A stretch of 34,704 nt of DNA from UBA10161 sp964581105 (GCA_964581105.1 CAZOMB010000012.1:1-34704); one strand, 5' to 3'; positions 23,999 to 31,007 are shown, numbered from the stretch's first letter. Notes: a model not told the origin generated them from the letters alone. Made by a program: numbers and translations.

Positions 23999-25291
23999 TC
24001 AGGTCATTATTTCCCTTGCTATTTTCTCAGGGTCAAAGCTCACCAAGTCTGCATATGCCTGCCCAACACCCAAAAACAGGACAGGGATGCCTGTTGCCTT
24101 TGATATTGAGATTGCTGTCCCTCCTTTTGCATCACAGTCAATTTTTGTGAGGATTGCCCCGTCCATGCCAACTGCAGCGTCAAATGCCTGTATCTGGTCA
24201 ATGACAGAGTTGCCGCCAATGCTTTCGCCAACATATATTTTCAAGTCAGGTTTTGCCACTCTGTTTAGCTTTTTGAGCTCATCCAAAAGATTTGCATTTG
24301 TGTCCTGCCTGCCTGCAGAGTCAATAAGTACAACGTCAATGCTGTGCGAGCGGGCATAATTTATCGCATCAAATGCAACTGACGCTGGGTCTGCGCCATA
24401 CTTGCTCTTTATCAGCCTTATTCCCAGCCTGTCTGCATGTACCTGTGCCTGCTCAATTGCAGCAGCCCTGAATGTGTCTGATGCTGAGAAAACAACCTTT
24501 AGCCCAGAATCAATGAAAATTTTTGCAAGCTTTGCCATTGTAGTGGTCTTTCCAGCTCCATTTGGCCCTACAAAAAGTATTTTTGCAGGCTTTGGGAGTG
24601 TTTTTACCTTTTCAACAAGGTCAAACTCCCTGCTGCTTTGCATCACTGACGCAAGAACCTGCTGCACTGCCTGCCTTGTGAGCTTTTCAACCTCCCCTTT
24701 TGGGACTTTCATTCCAACAAGCTTTTTCTTTAGCTGCGAAACAACCTCAAGAGAAACATCATAAGCAACATCTGCCTCAAGAAGGGAAAGCTCAAGCTCT
24801 TCAAGAAGGTCATTTACCTCTGATTCGCCTATTGTGATTTCACTTGAGAAAAATGACTTTATTTTTGCCCCAAGCCCTATTTTAGGGGCAAGGCCTTTTT
24901 TTTCGGAAGAAGCTTTTTTCTCAATCTTTGCAAGGTCAATATGCTCTTCTTCTGGCTTTTTTACTGGGGCCTGTTTCTCTTCTTTTTTCTCCCCAGGTTT
25001 TGATGCGGGCTCTTCCTCTTCTTTTTTTGGTTCTGGCTTTTTGTCTTGTTTTTTTAGGGCTTCTTTTGGCTTTTCTTGTTCGTCAGCTTTGCTGGCGATT
25101 TGTGAAGCCTTTGACTTCACATCTTTTTTCTCAGCTGGCTTTTCTGCCGGCTTTTCCCCTTTTTCTTGTGGCTTTGGGGCTTGTTTTTTAGCCTCAGGCT
25201 TTTCAACTGGCTCTTGTTCCTGCTCCTTGCCAGACTTTCCCTTGAGCCCTTTGATAAAATTAGAGAGCTTATTCTTTAGGAGGTTGAACAT
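23999..25291 (-). CDS. ftsY: SRP receptor FtsY
   Basis: A 430-residue signal recognition particle receptor GTPase. An amphipathic start (MFNLLKNKLSNFIKGLKGK) is followed by a Lys/Glu/Pro-rich linker to about residue 125. The NG domain follows: GPNGAGKTTTMAKLA near 242-256, DTFRAAAIEQAQVHADRLG, LIDSAGRQDTNANLLDELKK and TKIDCDAKGGTAIS. It docks ribosome-SRP complexes at the membrane. The ATG at 25291 lies inside the 3' end of the prefoldin gene (23-base overlap), as in many archaea. The acidic-basic linker is longer than usual for archaeal FtsY. Confidence 0.96.
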   Translation of the reverse strand: MFNLLKNKLSNFIKGLKGKSGKEQEQEPVEKPEAKKQAPKPQEKGEKPAEKPAEKKDVKSKASQIASKADEQEKPKEALKKQDKKPEPKKEEEEPASKPGEKKEEKQAPVKKPEEEHIDLAKIEKKASSEKKGLAPKIGLGAKIKSFFSSEITIGESEVNDLLEELELSLLEADVAYDVSLEVVSQLKKKLVGMKVPKGEVEKLTRQAVQQVLASVMQSSREFDLVEKVKTLPKPAKILFVGPNGAGKTTTMAKLAKIFIDSGLKVVFSASDTFRAAAIEQAQVHADRLGIRLIKSKYGADPASVAFDAINYARSHSIDVVLIDSAGRQDTNANLLDELKKLNRVAKPDLKIYVGESIGGNSVIDQIQAFDAAVGMDGAILTKIDCDAKGGTAISISKATGIPVLFLGVGQAYADLVSFDPEKIAREIMT

Positions 25292-25706
25292 TTTTCCTCT
25301 CTCCCATTGCAGCAATTGCGCTTGCGCGCTTGTTCAGGCCCTCGATTGCCTGTACAACCAGGCCAAGGTCTTCCTGCATTGCCTTGATGATGCTGTTAAG
25401 CTTTTTCTGCCTGGTTTCAAGGATTTTTACTGCCTCATCTGGCTTTTTTTGGACCATGACATTTGCCCCTATGTTTATTATTGTCCTGTCAACTGCAAGC
25501 TTTGGGCATGAAAGGTAAACCCCAGAGCCAAGAGGAACCAAAGTGTTGCCTTTTGCCTTTTTGATGTTGTTCACTGCATCGATTGCAGACCCAAGTTCCA
25601 TGAGAGAATTCTGCATTGCCTCCATTTGCTGCCTTATTGCCTCTCCTTTTGCCTGCTGTACTTGGAGCTCGTTTGCAATTTGCGCAAGTTCATCTTCTGT
25701 TGGCAT
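25269..25706 (-). CDS. pfdA: Prefoldin alpha subunit
   Basis: A 145-residue prefoldin alpha chain. Two long coiled-coil helices (ELAQIANELQVQQAKGEAIRQQMEAM and EAVKILETRQKKLNSIIKAMQEDL) flank the beta-hairpin region LVPLGSGVYLSCPK and NIGANVMVQKK. With beta subunits it forms the jellyfish-shaped hexamer that passes unfolded proteins to the thermosome. The ATG at 25706 follows GGGGGTG. The LX-PfdA-FtsY order is conserved in many archaea. Confidence 0.94.
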   Translation of the reverse strand: MPTEDELAQIANELQVQQAKGEAIRQQMEAMQNSLMELGSAIDAVNNIKKAKGNTLVPLGSGVYLSCPKLAVDRTIINIGANVMVQKKPDEAVKILETRQKKLNSIIKAMQEDLGLVVQAIEGLNKRASAIAAMGERKNVQPPKE

Positions 25707-25719
25707 AAGCACACCCCCA

Positions 25720-25884
25720 TCAAACCTTATCAACTGAACTTATCTTGATGGCTGACCTTTTAATTGCTGCGTTTGAGCCAAACAGGCAATAGACTATTTC
25801 CTTTGCCAGCTTCTCGCTTTTTGCCTCAACCACTTTTTCAAAAGGCCTGTTGCCTGCTGTTCCGGTTACAACGTATTTTGCCAT
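25720..25884 (-). CDS. rplX: 50S ribosomal protein L18Ae (LX)
   Basis: A 54-residue protein, AKYVVTGTAGNRPFEKVVEA and then IVYCLFGSNAAIKRSAIKI. This matches archaeal LX, whose single domain corresponds to half of eukaryotic L18a/L20e. It sits between eIF6 and prefoldin alpha, its usual place in archaeal genomes. GGTGAT lies just before the ATG. Confidence 0.9.
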   Translation of the reverse strand: MAKYVVTGTAGNRPFEKVVEAKSEKLAKEIVYCLFGSNAAIKRSAIKISSVDKV

Positions 25885-25901
25885 TCTTATCACCTGTTTT
25901 A

Positions 25902-26564
25902 TTATAAGGCTGAAAGCGCCTCTGCAGCGCGCCCTACTTCAAACCCCGTGGAAAGCTCGCCAAACACTGCTGCTTTTGAGTTTGCAATTGCTCCAAGCGA
26001 GACAAATGGAACTCCGACATTTAGGGTGCAGTTGCTCCCTTTTACACCGAATATTGACTCAAGCTCTTTTAACTCTTGCTCAGTTGCCCTGTTGTGGGCT
26101 GCAAATCCCCTGTTTGTTGCAACAATGCAGCTTCCTGCAGTCGCATAACCTGCGATTTTCATTGGCACTGCCTCAACTCCAAGGCAGTCAGATATTTTCT
26201 TACGCTCCTTGCCCCTTATCCCAGGGTTTATGACTGCGCTTTTGTCATTGGCAGCTATGTTGTTGCCAGCAGCAGAAAACCTTCCGGGAAGGGTTTCAAC
26301 ACTCAGACCCTGGTTTTTGAAAAGGGCCTTTTCCTCCTGGGTGCAAAAGCCAGGAAGAACTGCCCCGTTTGAGTTTATGGCAAGAAAAATCCCTGCAAGC
26401 CCAGAGCCGCCAAATGTTGATTTTATTATGGGCACTTTCAGGCCAGCAAGTGACTCAATGAATTTTTCTGATGCAGAAACATCTGCCGACACCATGTTGT
26501 CCGAAGCTTTTGCAAAAAGGCCTATGTGTGGATTGCCAAAATTACTGGCTCTTGAGACTGGCAT
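25902..26564 (-). CDS. eif6: Translation initiation factor 6
   Basis: A 220-residue aIF6, an anti-association factor that binds the large subunit. It has the five-fold pseudo-symmetric pentein repeats: SNFGNPHIGLFAKASD, TFGGSGLAGIFLAINSNGAVLPG, GRFSAAGNNIAANDKSAVINPGI, GCIVATNRGFAAHNRATEQE-like and VGVPFVSLGAIANSKAAVFGELSTGFE. The ATG at 26564 is better than a GTG at 26573. It follows L31e closely in the L39e-L31e-eIF6-LX cluster. Confidence 0.95.
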   Translation of the reverse strand: MPVSRASNFGNPHIGLFAKASDNMVSADVSASEKFIESLAGLKVPIIKSTFGGSGLAGIFLAINSNGAVLPGFCTQEEKALFKNQGLSVETLPGRFSAAGNNIAANDKSAVINPGIRGKERKKISDCLGVEAVPMKIAGYATAGSCIVATNRGFAAHNRATEQELKELESIFGVKGSNCTLNVGVPFVSLGAIANSKAAVFGELSTGFEVGRAAEALSAL

Positions 26565-26579
26565 AAAAAACACTTGTAA

Positions 26580-27017
26580 TTAGGGCTGTGGTGCTGGCTT
26601 TTTTTCTTCTTTCTTTTCTTCCTTTTTGCCTTCTTTTTTAGCCTCTGGCTTTTTTTCTTCTTTCTTTGGTATCTGCTTTTCTTTTGGCTTTTCCTTATCT
26701 TTCTTTGCTTTTGATTCCTTGTCTTTCTTTTTCTTGTCAGCAGCCTCTTTGATTTTCTCTTCCTCACCAATCAGCCAAACTCTTGCAACTGAATCGTCTC
26801 CTTTGACAATGCGGGCCTTTATCCTCCTTGGCGGCTTTTTTGCCCCGTTCCTGATTATCAGGCTGTTTATTCCTTCTGAAACTCTGGCTTTTTCTGCTTT
26901 CATGTGGCGAAGGGCAAATTGCCTTACAAGCAAAACAGCCCGCTTTGCCCTTTTTGCCCTTGCGCATATGTAAGCATCCCCAAGCGGAATTGTATATATC
27001 CTTTCAATTGCAGCCAT
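26580..27017 (-). CDS. rpl31e: 50S ribosomal protein L31e with Lys/Glu-rich tail
   Basis: A 145-residue protein. Residues 1-90 are L31e (RIYTIPLGDAYICARAKRAKRAVLLVRQFALRHMK and KPPRRIKARIVKGDDSVARVWL). Typical archaeal L31e is about 80-95 residues. Here about 50 residues of Lys, Glu and Pro follow (KKEEKKPEAKKEGKKEEKK and similar). It lies 12 bases after L39e. The tail resembles those of S24e and FtsY in this genome. Confidence 0.94.
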   Translation of the reverse strand: MAAIERIYTIPLGDAYICARAKRAKRAVLLVRQFALRHMKAEKARVSEGINSLIIRNGAKKPPRRIKARIVKGDDSVARVWLIGEEEKIKEAADKKKKDKESKAKKDKEKPKEKQIPKKEEKKPEAKKEGKKEEKKEEKKPAPQP

Positions 27018-27029
27018 TTTTGCACCTGA

Positions 27030-27209
27030 TTAATTTTGCCTGCTCTTCTTTTGTGAGCCCATTTTGAGCTTTTGAGTCCTCCAAGCGCGCCTCTCCCTGT
27101 TTTGCACCACCCGCCTGTTTGTCTTTGCAATTACAAACAAAGGAATGCGCCTGTTTCTCTTTATCATCTTTCCAAGAGTGGCCTTTGCTTTTGGAGTCTT
27201 TTTTCCCAT
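27030..27209 (-). CDS. rpl39e: 50S ribosomal protein L39e
   Basis: A 59-residue, highly basic protein with the hallmark KRNRRIPLFVIAKTNRRV and RRAWRTQKLKM, which lines the exit tunnel. The ATG at 27209 is in frame with this family. An overlapping frame starting four bases earlier (27213) is a shadow. It heads the conserved L39e-L31e-eIF6 part of the operon and follows an unknown 113-residue gene by four bases. Confidence 0.95.
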   Translation of the reverse strand: MGKKTPKAKATLGKMIKRNRRIPLFVIAKTNRRVVQNRERRAWRTQKLKMGSQKKSRQN

Positions 27210-27213
27210 TCAT

Positions 27214-27555
27214 TCACCCTATGTAGCTTTGCTGAACCTGCTTGTCATGGCTTTCCCTCTTTTTCCTTTTCTCATAAACTTCCTGGTATTCCTGCCACAT
27301 CTTTTCTGCTGCCCTTCCCCTGAGTATCTTGACTATTGTGTTGCTCGGTATTGGCACTGTTGAACCTTTTCTTGGCCTGTAGTCAGCAAGTACAATATCC
27401 CCAACTTTTATTTTTGAGGCAAGCTTTGGGTCAACTGACATTGTGAGGACATTTTCATCCCACATCCTCATTGTTGCCTGAACGCTGTTGTCAGATGCCA
27501 GCACTCCTTTGTCCTTCGGGGACAGGACTGCAATCACTTTTCCTGGGTGGTACAT
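27214..27555 (-). CDS. Small beta-rich protein in the ribosomal operon, unknown
   Basis: A 113-residue protein. The first 80 residues look like an OB-type beta barrel (YHPGKVIAVLSPKDKGVLAS, VGDIVLADYRPRKGS, VPIPSNTIVKILRG), followed by a charged helical tail (KMWQEYQEVYEKRKKRESHDKQ). I do not recognise the family with certainty. Its position between PDCD5 and L39e in a translation operon, with gaps of only four bases on each side, suggests RNA binding; this is inference. Confidence 0.75.
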   Translation of the reverse strand: MYHPGKVIAVLSPKDKGVLASDNSVQATMRMWDENVLTMSVDPKLASKIKVGDIVLADYRPRKGSTVPIPSNTIVKILRGRAAEKMWQEYQEVYEKRKKRESHDKQVQQSYIG

Positions 27556-27559
27556 GATA

Positions 27560-27856
27560 TCACTTCTTTTTGTATTCGATTGAGGTCTCTTTCCTCTGTG
27601 TCAGCTTTAACAGCAGATCATAAACCTGCTTTTCTGTTATTTTCCCGCTGACCCTGCCTGACTGGGCCATGTATGCAAGGGAGCTGACCACCTTTTCATA
27701 AAGCTCAGGGCTTGAAATGCGCACATTCATCATGCGCTCATATGCCTTATCATCAAGCATTTTTCGCAGAAGCTCCTTTTTCTGCATTTCCATCTGCATT
27801 TGCTGGAGCCTTTTCTCATACAGCTCTTTTTGCTGTTCCTTGTCTGCAGAATCCAT
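27560..27856 (-). CDS. PDCD5-family DNA-binding protein
   Basis: A 98-residue protein of the TFAR19/PDCD5 family. A charged N-terminal helix (QKELYEKRLQQMQMEMQKKELLRKMLDDKAYERMMNVRIS-type) leads into a three-helix core (LYEKVVSSLAYMAQSGRVSGKITEKQVYDLLLKLTQ). Archaeal members bind DNA weakly and regularly follow rps19e, as here (11-base gap). The function in archaea is unsettled. Confidence 0.93.
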   Translation of the reverse strand: MDSADKEQQKELYEKRLQQMQMEMQKKELLRKMLDDKAYERMMNVRISSPELYEKVVSSLAYMAQSGRVSGKITEKQVYDLLLKLTQRKETSIEYKKK

Positions 27857-27867
27857 TTTTGCGCACC

Positions 27868-28278
27868 CTAGGAAGCAGCCTCTTTTGCAGCAGAATCCAA
27901 AAGTTTTTTGCCTGCAGCTGAAATTTCCCTTCCTTTCTTCTTTTTTACCATCAAGCCTGCCTTTTCAAGTGACTGGAAGCCTTTCCTGATTACTGAGCCG
28001 CCTGCCTTTCTTTTTTTCTCAGGCTTTACTCCCCTTATTTTCCTGCCCCCATAGTGGACCCGCAGTTTGCCAACCCCTACTTTCCCATGAACATATGCAT
28101 TCCTGAGAAGAGATGCAAGCCTGATATACCAAAAGTCCTTTTGCTGCGGAAGCCTTGAGCAGTGGGCCCCTGATTTGACTGAGCCTGCCCATTTTGGCGC
28201 AGGAATATTCATGTCTTTGAGCTTTTGCGCGACCTTTTTTATGAGCCTGTTTGGCGCAATATCATAGACTGTTACCAT
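27868..28278 (-). CDS. rps19e: 30S ribosomal protein S19e
   Basis: A 136-residue winged-helix protein required for small-subunit maturation. VTVYDIAPNRLIKKVAQKLK, PKWAGSVKSGAHCSRLPQQKDFWYIRLASLLRNAYVHGKVGVGKLRVHYGG and SVIRKGFQSLEKAGLM are characteristic. It is the first gene of a long minus-strand operon that runs through PDCD5, L39e, L31e, eIF6, LX, prefoldin and ftsY. A CCTTATAAATCG box lies about 70 bases upstream. Confidence 0.95.
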   Translation of the reverse strand: MVTVYDIAPNRLIKKVAQKLKDMNIPAPKWAGSVKSGAHCSRLPQQKDFWYIRLASLLRNAYVHGKVGVGKLRVHYGGRKIRGVKPEKKRKAGGSVIRKGFQSLEKAGLMVKKKKGREISAAGKKLLDSAAKEAAS

Positions 28279-28347
28279 TAGAACACCATTTCCTTTTCAG
28301 CCAGAAAAAAAGGCGTGAAAACCTGCCTTAACTGGCTTAATTTTGCC

Positions 28348-28360
28348 GATTTATAAGGTT
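28348..28360 (-). promoter_or_regulatory. TATA-like box of the S19e operon
   Basis: On the minus strand ACCTTATAAATCG lies about 70-80 bases before the S19e ATG, predicting a leader of roughly 45 bases. It is the only strong A/T box on that strand in the 126-base gap before rnp4. Confidence 0.5.
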
Positions 28361-28404
28361 ACAGGGGTATATAAAGCTATTGGGAACTGTGAATATGCTT
28401 CTCT

Positions 28405-28704
28405 TCAGTATTTAAACCCGGTCTTTGCACCGCATGAGCATGAGTATTCTGCTGTCCTTGTCCTTTTTCTCAGCCTGACTTTGGTATTCAGACCCATTAT
28501 TCTTGGCATAAGGCATTTTTTGCAGAATTTCATCCTTTGCTGCCTTGTCATTCGGCAGTTGTACTTTGTTGAGAGCTTTTTTGCAAGAAAAACATAGCGC
28601 TTTGCATGCTTTTTGTCATTCTTCCTAAGGGCTTTTGCAGCAAGGGAAATGAGAATGTCAATCCTTTCGTAAATTATCTTGCGAACCTTTGGATTTGCTG
28701 CCAT
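28405..28704 (-). CDS. rnp4: Ribonuclease P protein component 4 (Rpp21)
   Basis: A 99-residue protein of archaeal RNase P, which matures tRNA 5' ends. It has an N-terminal helical part (RIDILISLAAKALRKNDKKHAKRYVFLAKKLSTKY) and a zinc ribbon with CKKC and CSC, plus RLRKRTRTAEY. The ATG at 28704 fits the family. The frame stays open to 28965 only because it runs through the tRNA-Ile gene. It lies 33 bases from a duplicate of that tRNA's 3' end and 108 bases from the tRNA itself, on the same strand. Confidence 0.93.
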   Translation of the reverse strand: MAANPKVRKIIYERIDILISLAAKALRKNDKKHAKRYVFLAKKLSTKYNCRMTRQQRMKFCKKCLMPRIMGLNTKVRLRKRTRTAEYSCSCGAKTGFKY

Positions 28705-28736
28705 AAGAGGATTTGGCTGGGGAACAATAAAAAGCA

Positions 28737-28751
28737 AAGTGGGCCCGACGA
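28737..28751 (-). repeat. Distal copy of the tRNA-Ile 3' end
   Basis: On the minus strand TCGTCGGGCCCACTT is identical to the last bases of tRNA-Ile plus three following bases (28823-28809), with a period of 72 bases. No 5' tRNA part goes with it. Confidence 0.8.
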
Positions 28752-28808
28752 TGCACAACTGCAGAGCGGTTGTGCAGATGTGTAGCTTTGCTACACACAG
28801 GGACCATG
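28752..28808 (-). other. Spacer with two perfect hairpins between tRNA-Ile 3'-end copies
   Basis: On the minus strand TGTGTAGC-AAA-GCTACACA and TGCACAAC-(9 bases)-GTTGTGCA form two eight-base-pair hairpins. No frame or promoter is visible. The tRNA-Glu locus has a comparable spacer with GGAGC-TAAA-GCTCC. Confidence 0.65.
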
Positions 28809-28825
28809 AAGTGGGCCCGACGAGA

Positions 28826-28869
28826 TTGTCAGCCAAAGGCTGGCAAATTTTGGGCGCCAGCCCAAAGCT
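28826..28869 (-). other. tRNA-Ile T-loop intron (44 nt)
   Basis: The intron interrupts T-loop TTCGAA/T. Its ends pair GCT/GGC next to bulges, and GGGCTGGCGCCC plus TTTGCCAGCC suggest internal pairing. It shares no sequence with the GGGATGCC-loop family, so the T-loop site was probably used more than once. Confidence 0.7.
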
Positions 28870-28891
28870 TTCGAACTCGTGACCTGCAGCT

Positions 28892-28927
28892 GTCCAAGAC
28901 ATTAGCACTTTGTGCAAGAGCGTGTCA
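28892..28927 (-). other. tRNA-Ile intron at 37/38 (36 nt)
   Basis: Inner helix GACA with TGTC and bulges TAT and ACA surround a central helix with three of four pairs. It contains the palindrome GCACAAAGTGC. Confidence 0.65.
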
Positions 28928-28935
28928 TATAAGAC

Positions 28936-28966
28936 CTGCGTCTGCGTTCCCAAAAGGGAAAGCAAA
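28936..28966 (-). other. tRNA-Ile intron at 29/30 (31 nt)
   Basis: The intron lies inside the anticodon stem after GGCA. TTCCC and GGGAA form its hairpin; inner helix TTGC/GCAG and central GCG/CGC pairs fit a relaxed splicing motif. Without removing it no anticodon stem forms. Confidence 0.6.
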
Positions 28967-29037
28967 TGCCGCTCTAACCAGCTGAGCTACGGGCCCACGT
29001 TATCAGTTCAGGCAAAAAAAGCTTAAAAGCGGCTCTC

Positions 29038-29790
29038 CTACCTTGCCTGCTTGTAAAAGCTGACAAGCGCTGCTGTTGTGAAAGGAAGATAAAAGAGCGG
29101 GAAGTAAATAAAGCCAAATATTGGGAATATGCTTGGGATAGCAAGAAGGCCTGCAATGACCACAAATAGGACAATAGCAACTATGTTTCTGGCAGAAATG
29201 GAAATAGATGCCCTTAGCGCAGGTATTGGGGGCTTTGAATCAACCGCAGCAGCAGGGACTGAGAGAAACATGAGCAGCAGCACAAATATTGCATATACCG
29301 CAGCAAGGACCAGTATTGCAGTTGAAATAAGGGATTCGGTCAAAGTCGATACAAATGAGAGGAGAACAACCGGAACCCAGACCATTATGCTGACTATTGC
29401 CATAACTGCCAGCACTTTTGTTGCATGTTTTGGGATTGCTGAAAAAAAGCTAACAAGTGTCTGTTTTCCTCCTGAAAGAAAAGTATTCACTGTCCTAAGG
29501 TAAGTGCCAATAAGACCAGAAGCTATCCATGCGACAATGAGAAAGCCTATAAACAGTGTGAGGAGAGTTGCACCAAAGCCGACTGTGCTCACAGATATGC
29601 CTGCGCCTGTTGCAAGAAAGTTTGTGATGCTGCCTATTGAAAGCACTCCCATTACAACAAGAGCTGCCAGCATCATAAGAAAAACAACTGCGCCAACCAG
29701 ATTCATAATAACCGAGTAGATTGCATAATCTGCCAGGCCCTTGGTATAGGACGAGTAAGCGTCCTTGAACGAAACAATTGCGTCAGCCAT
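29038..29790 (-). CDS. Six-helix membrane protein, unknown
   Basis: A 250-residue polytopic protein. A short soluble start (MADAIVSFKDAYSSYTKGLADYAIYS) is followed by about six hydrophobic segments near residues 28-50, 68-92, 122-142, 148-175, 205-222 and 225-243. The pattern of an N-terminal amphipathic part, paired helices and a PPIPALRASISISARN loop resembles archaeal DUF4013/DUF7544-type families, but I cannot confirm one. GGTGGTGA lies before the ATG. It is divergent from the DUF63 gene with a 62-base gap, and its stop is 41 bases before tRNA-Ile on the same strand. Confidence 0.75.
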   Translation of the reverse strand: MADAIVSFKDAYSSYTKGLADYAIYSVIMNLVGAVVFLMMLAALVVMGVLSIGSITNFLATGAGISVSTVGFGATLLTLFIGFLIVAWIASGLIGTYLRTVNTFLSGGKQTLVSFFSAIPKHATKVLAVMAIVSIMVWVPVVLLSFVSTLTESLISTAILVLAAVYAIFVLLLMFLSVPAAAVDSKPPIPALRASISISARNIVAIVLFVVIAGLLAIPSIFPIFGFIYFPLFYLPFTTAALVSFYKQAR

Positions 29791-29852
29791 CTGTCACCAC
29801 CGCAAATGGCTTGTCAGACAATCAATTAAACCTTTTGGATGGAATTCTTCAC

Positions 29853-30737
29853 ATGCAGGAAATATTGCAGGAGTATTTCATAAACCCGATAATTCAAAGG
29901 TCAGGCTACAACATTGTGAATACTGCTGTTTATGCTGCAATTGCCCTTGTTTGCCTTTATTTGATATGGCGCTTTTTGAAATCACGGAATTTTGACTTTG
30001 CAGGGAAAGGGTTTCTTTATGGAACAGGAGCATTTGTGCTTTTTGGCTCAACTGCAAGGGTTTTGACAGACCTTGCTGATGCCGGGGCAATGCAGGCAAT
30101 GGCAGGCACTGGCGGCTTTTTAGGCGCAGCCTATTCTGCAATCCATTCATCAGCAATATTTGACTATGGATTTCTCACAGTGACTCCTGGCACATATATA
30201 GTCACTGCCATTCTTTTCCTTCTCTCAATTGCAATTGGCTCTGCAATGAAAAATCGCTGGTTTGCAATGCAGGCAGGGCTTGTTCTTTGGCTGCCTTGCT
30301 TTTTGCTGCTAATTCCGTTTATGGAGCATTTTGGGTTTTTTCTGCTTGCCATTGGCCTTGCTGTAGCTGGCTCTTTTGCTGCCTATTTTGCACTTGAGAA
30401 ATTGAGGAAGGCAAAGCTTAATGTGTATGAAAAGCTTGCTATATTAGGACAGGGGCTTGACGGCGCAGCCACTTTTGTGATAATTGATTTGTTTGCAAAG
30501 GTTTCTGGAAAAGGATATTTTGAGCAGCATGTGCTTTCAGCAGGAATAGGCAGTGCGACCCCTCTTGGCTATGGCTTTTTCTTTTTTGTAAAGCTTGCTC
30601 TCGCTTCTCTCATAGTGTATTTCCTTGCAAAGGAGAAAATGGATTCAAAAGATGTTGCGCTCATACTCATTGTTGTTGCAATAATGGGCTTTGCCCCAGG
30701 AATAAGGGACATCCTGAGAATGCTCGTGGGAAGCTGA
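29853..30737 (+). CDS. DUF63 family membrane protein
   Basis: A 294-residue integral membrane protein. The start MQEILQEYFINPIIQRSGYNIVNTAVYA and the end MGFAPGIRDILRMLVGS, together with LYGTGAFVLFGSTARVLTDLADAG, are characteristic of DUF63, an archaeal family of unknown function. About eight membrane helices are visible. The ATG at 29853 is the family start; a longer frame to 29778 overlaps the divergent gene. AATTAAACC about 28 bases upstream fits a leaderless promoter. tRNA-Glu follows 41 bases later on the same strand. Confidence 0.88.
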   Translation: MQEILQEYFINPIIQRSGYNIVNTAVYAAIALVCLYLIWRFLKSRNFDFAGKGFLYGTGAFVLFGSTARVLTDLADAGAMQAMAGTGGFLGAAYSAIHSSAIFDYGFLTVTPGTYIVTAILFLLSIAIGSAMKNRWFAMQAGLVLWLPCFLLLIPFMEHFGFFLLAIGLAVAGSFAAYFALEKLRKAKLNVYEKLAILGQGLDGAATFVIIDLFAKVSGKGYFEQHVLSAGIGSATPLGYGFFFFVKLALASLIVYFLAKEKMDSKDVALILIVVAIMGFAPGIRDILRMLVGS

Positions 30738-30818
30738 AGCAAACTGTTTTTAACTACTCTTAAGCTAATTTTTGCTGTGCTCCGATAGTCTAGCTCGGTC
30801 AAGGACGCTGGCCTTTCA

Positions 30819-30879
30819 AGGAAGCTTTTTTGGGATGCCTAAAAAGCTTCACCAAAAACTGAAAGGAAAAACAGAAGAA
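30819..30879 (+). other. tRNA-Glu intron 1 at 37/38 (61 nt)
   Basis: A perfect ten-base-pair hairpin occupies 30821-30850: GAAGCTTTTT, loop TGGGATGCCT, AAAAAGCTTC. CACCAAAAA follows, overlapping the last arm base. The loop and the following motif match tRNA-Leu introns, while the stem bases differ in a pairing-preserving way. Confidence 0.85.
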
Positions 30880-30900
30880 AGCCGGTAGCCCGGGTTCAAA

Positions 30901-31007
30901 GAACCTTTTTCCGCCTTCGGCGCAAAAAGCTCGTTCTTTCTGCGAAAGCAGAAAGACGCACCATTCCGCTTTGTGGAATGAGTGTCACCAAAAAAATTAT
31001 TTGAAAA
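30901..31007 (+). other. tRNA-Glu intron 2, T-loop (107 nt)
   Basis: GAAC-CTTTTT (30901-30910) pairs with AAAAAG-GTTC across a CTC bulge (30924-30936), as in the related introns but with a different loop. Two further hairpins follow: TTTCTGC-GAAA-GCAGAAA (30937-30954) and CATTCC/GGAATG (30962-30980). CACCAAAAA recurs at 30986-30994. This is a long intron for an archaeal tRNA. Confidence 0.8.

Larger units (their letters stand above)
28812..28996 (-). tRNA. tRNA-Ile(UAU), probable, with three introns
   Basis: On the minus strand acceptor GGGCCCG pairs with CGGGCCC, discriminator A, and the D-arm is GCTC-AGCTGGTTA-GAGC, all typical of Ile. T-stem ACGAG pairs with CTCGT. Removing 28966-28936 (after position 29), 28927-28892 (37/38) and 28869-28826 (T-loop, 59/60) leaves exactly 74 bases with anticodon stem GCAGT/GCTGC, loop CTTATAA (anticodon TAT), variable AGGTC and T-loop TTCGAAT. 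Each junction gives three-base bulges and at least three of four central pairs. The Ile assignment rests on this hand fold. The acceptor G3-C70 pair and the loop position argue against Ala(TGC). Confidence 0.75.

Noticed and set aside
27004..27213. 69-residue frame overlapping L39e
   Set aside because: It is a frame-shifted shadow; the true L39e starts four bases later at 27209.
28892..28927. tRNA-Ala(TGC) reading of the split tRNA (loop CTTGCAC)
   Set aside because: No matching anticodon stem forms, and the acceptor has G3-C70 rather than the G3-U70 pair needed for Ala. The Ile(UAU) reading gives a complete 74-base tRNA.
28705..28965. N-terminal extension of RNase P protein 4
   Set aside because: The open frame crosses the tRNA-Ile gene and 3'-end duplicate; the family starts at 28704.
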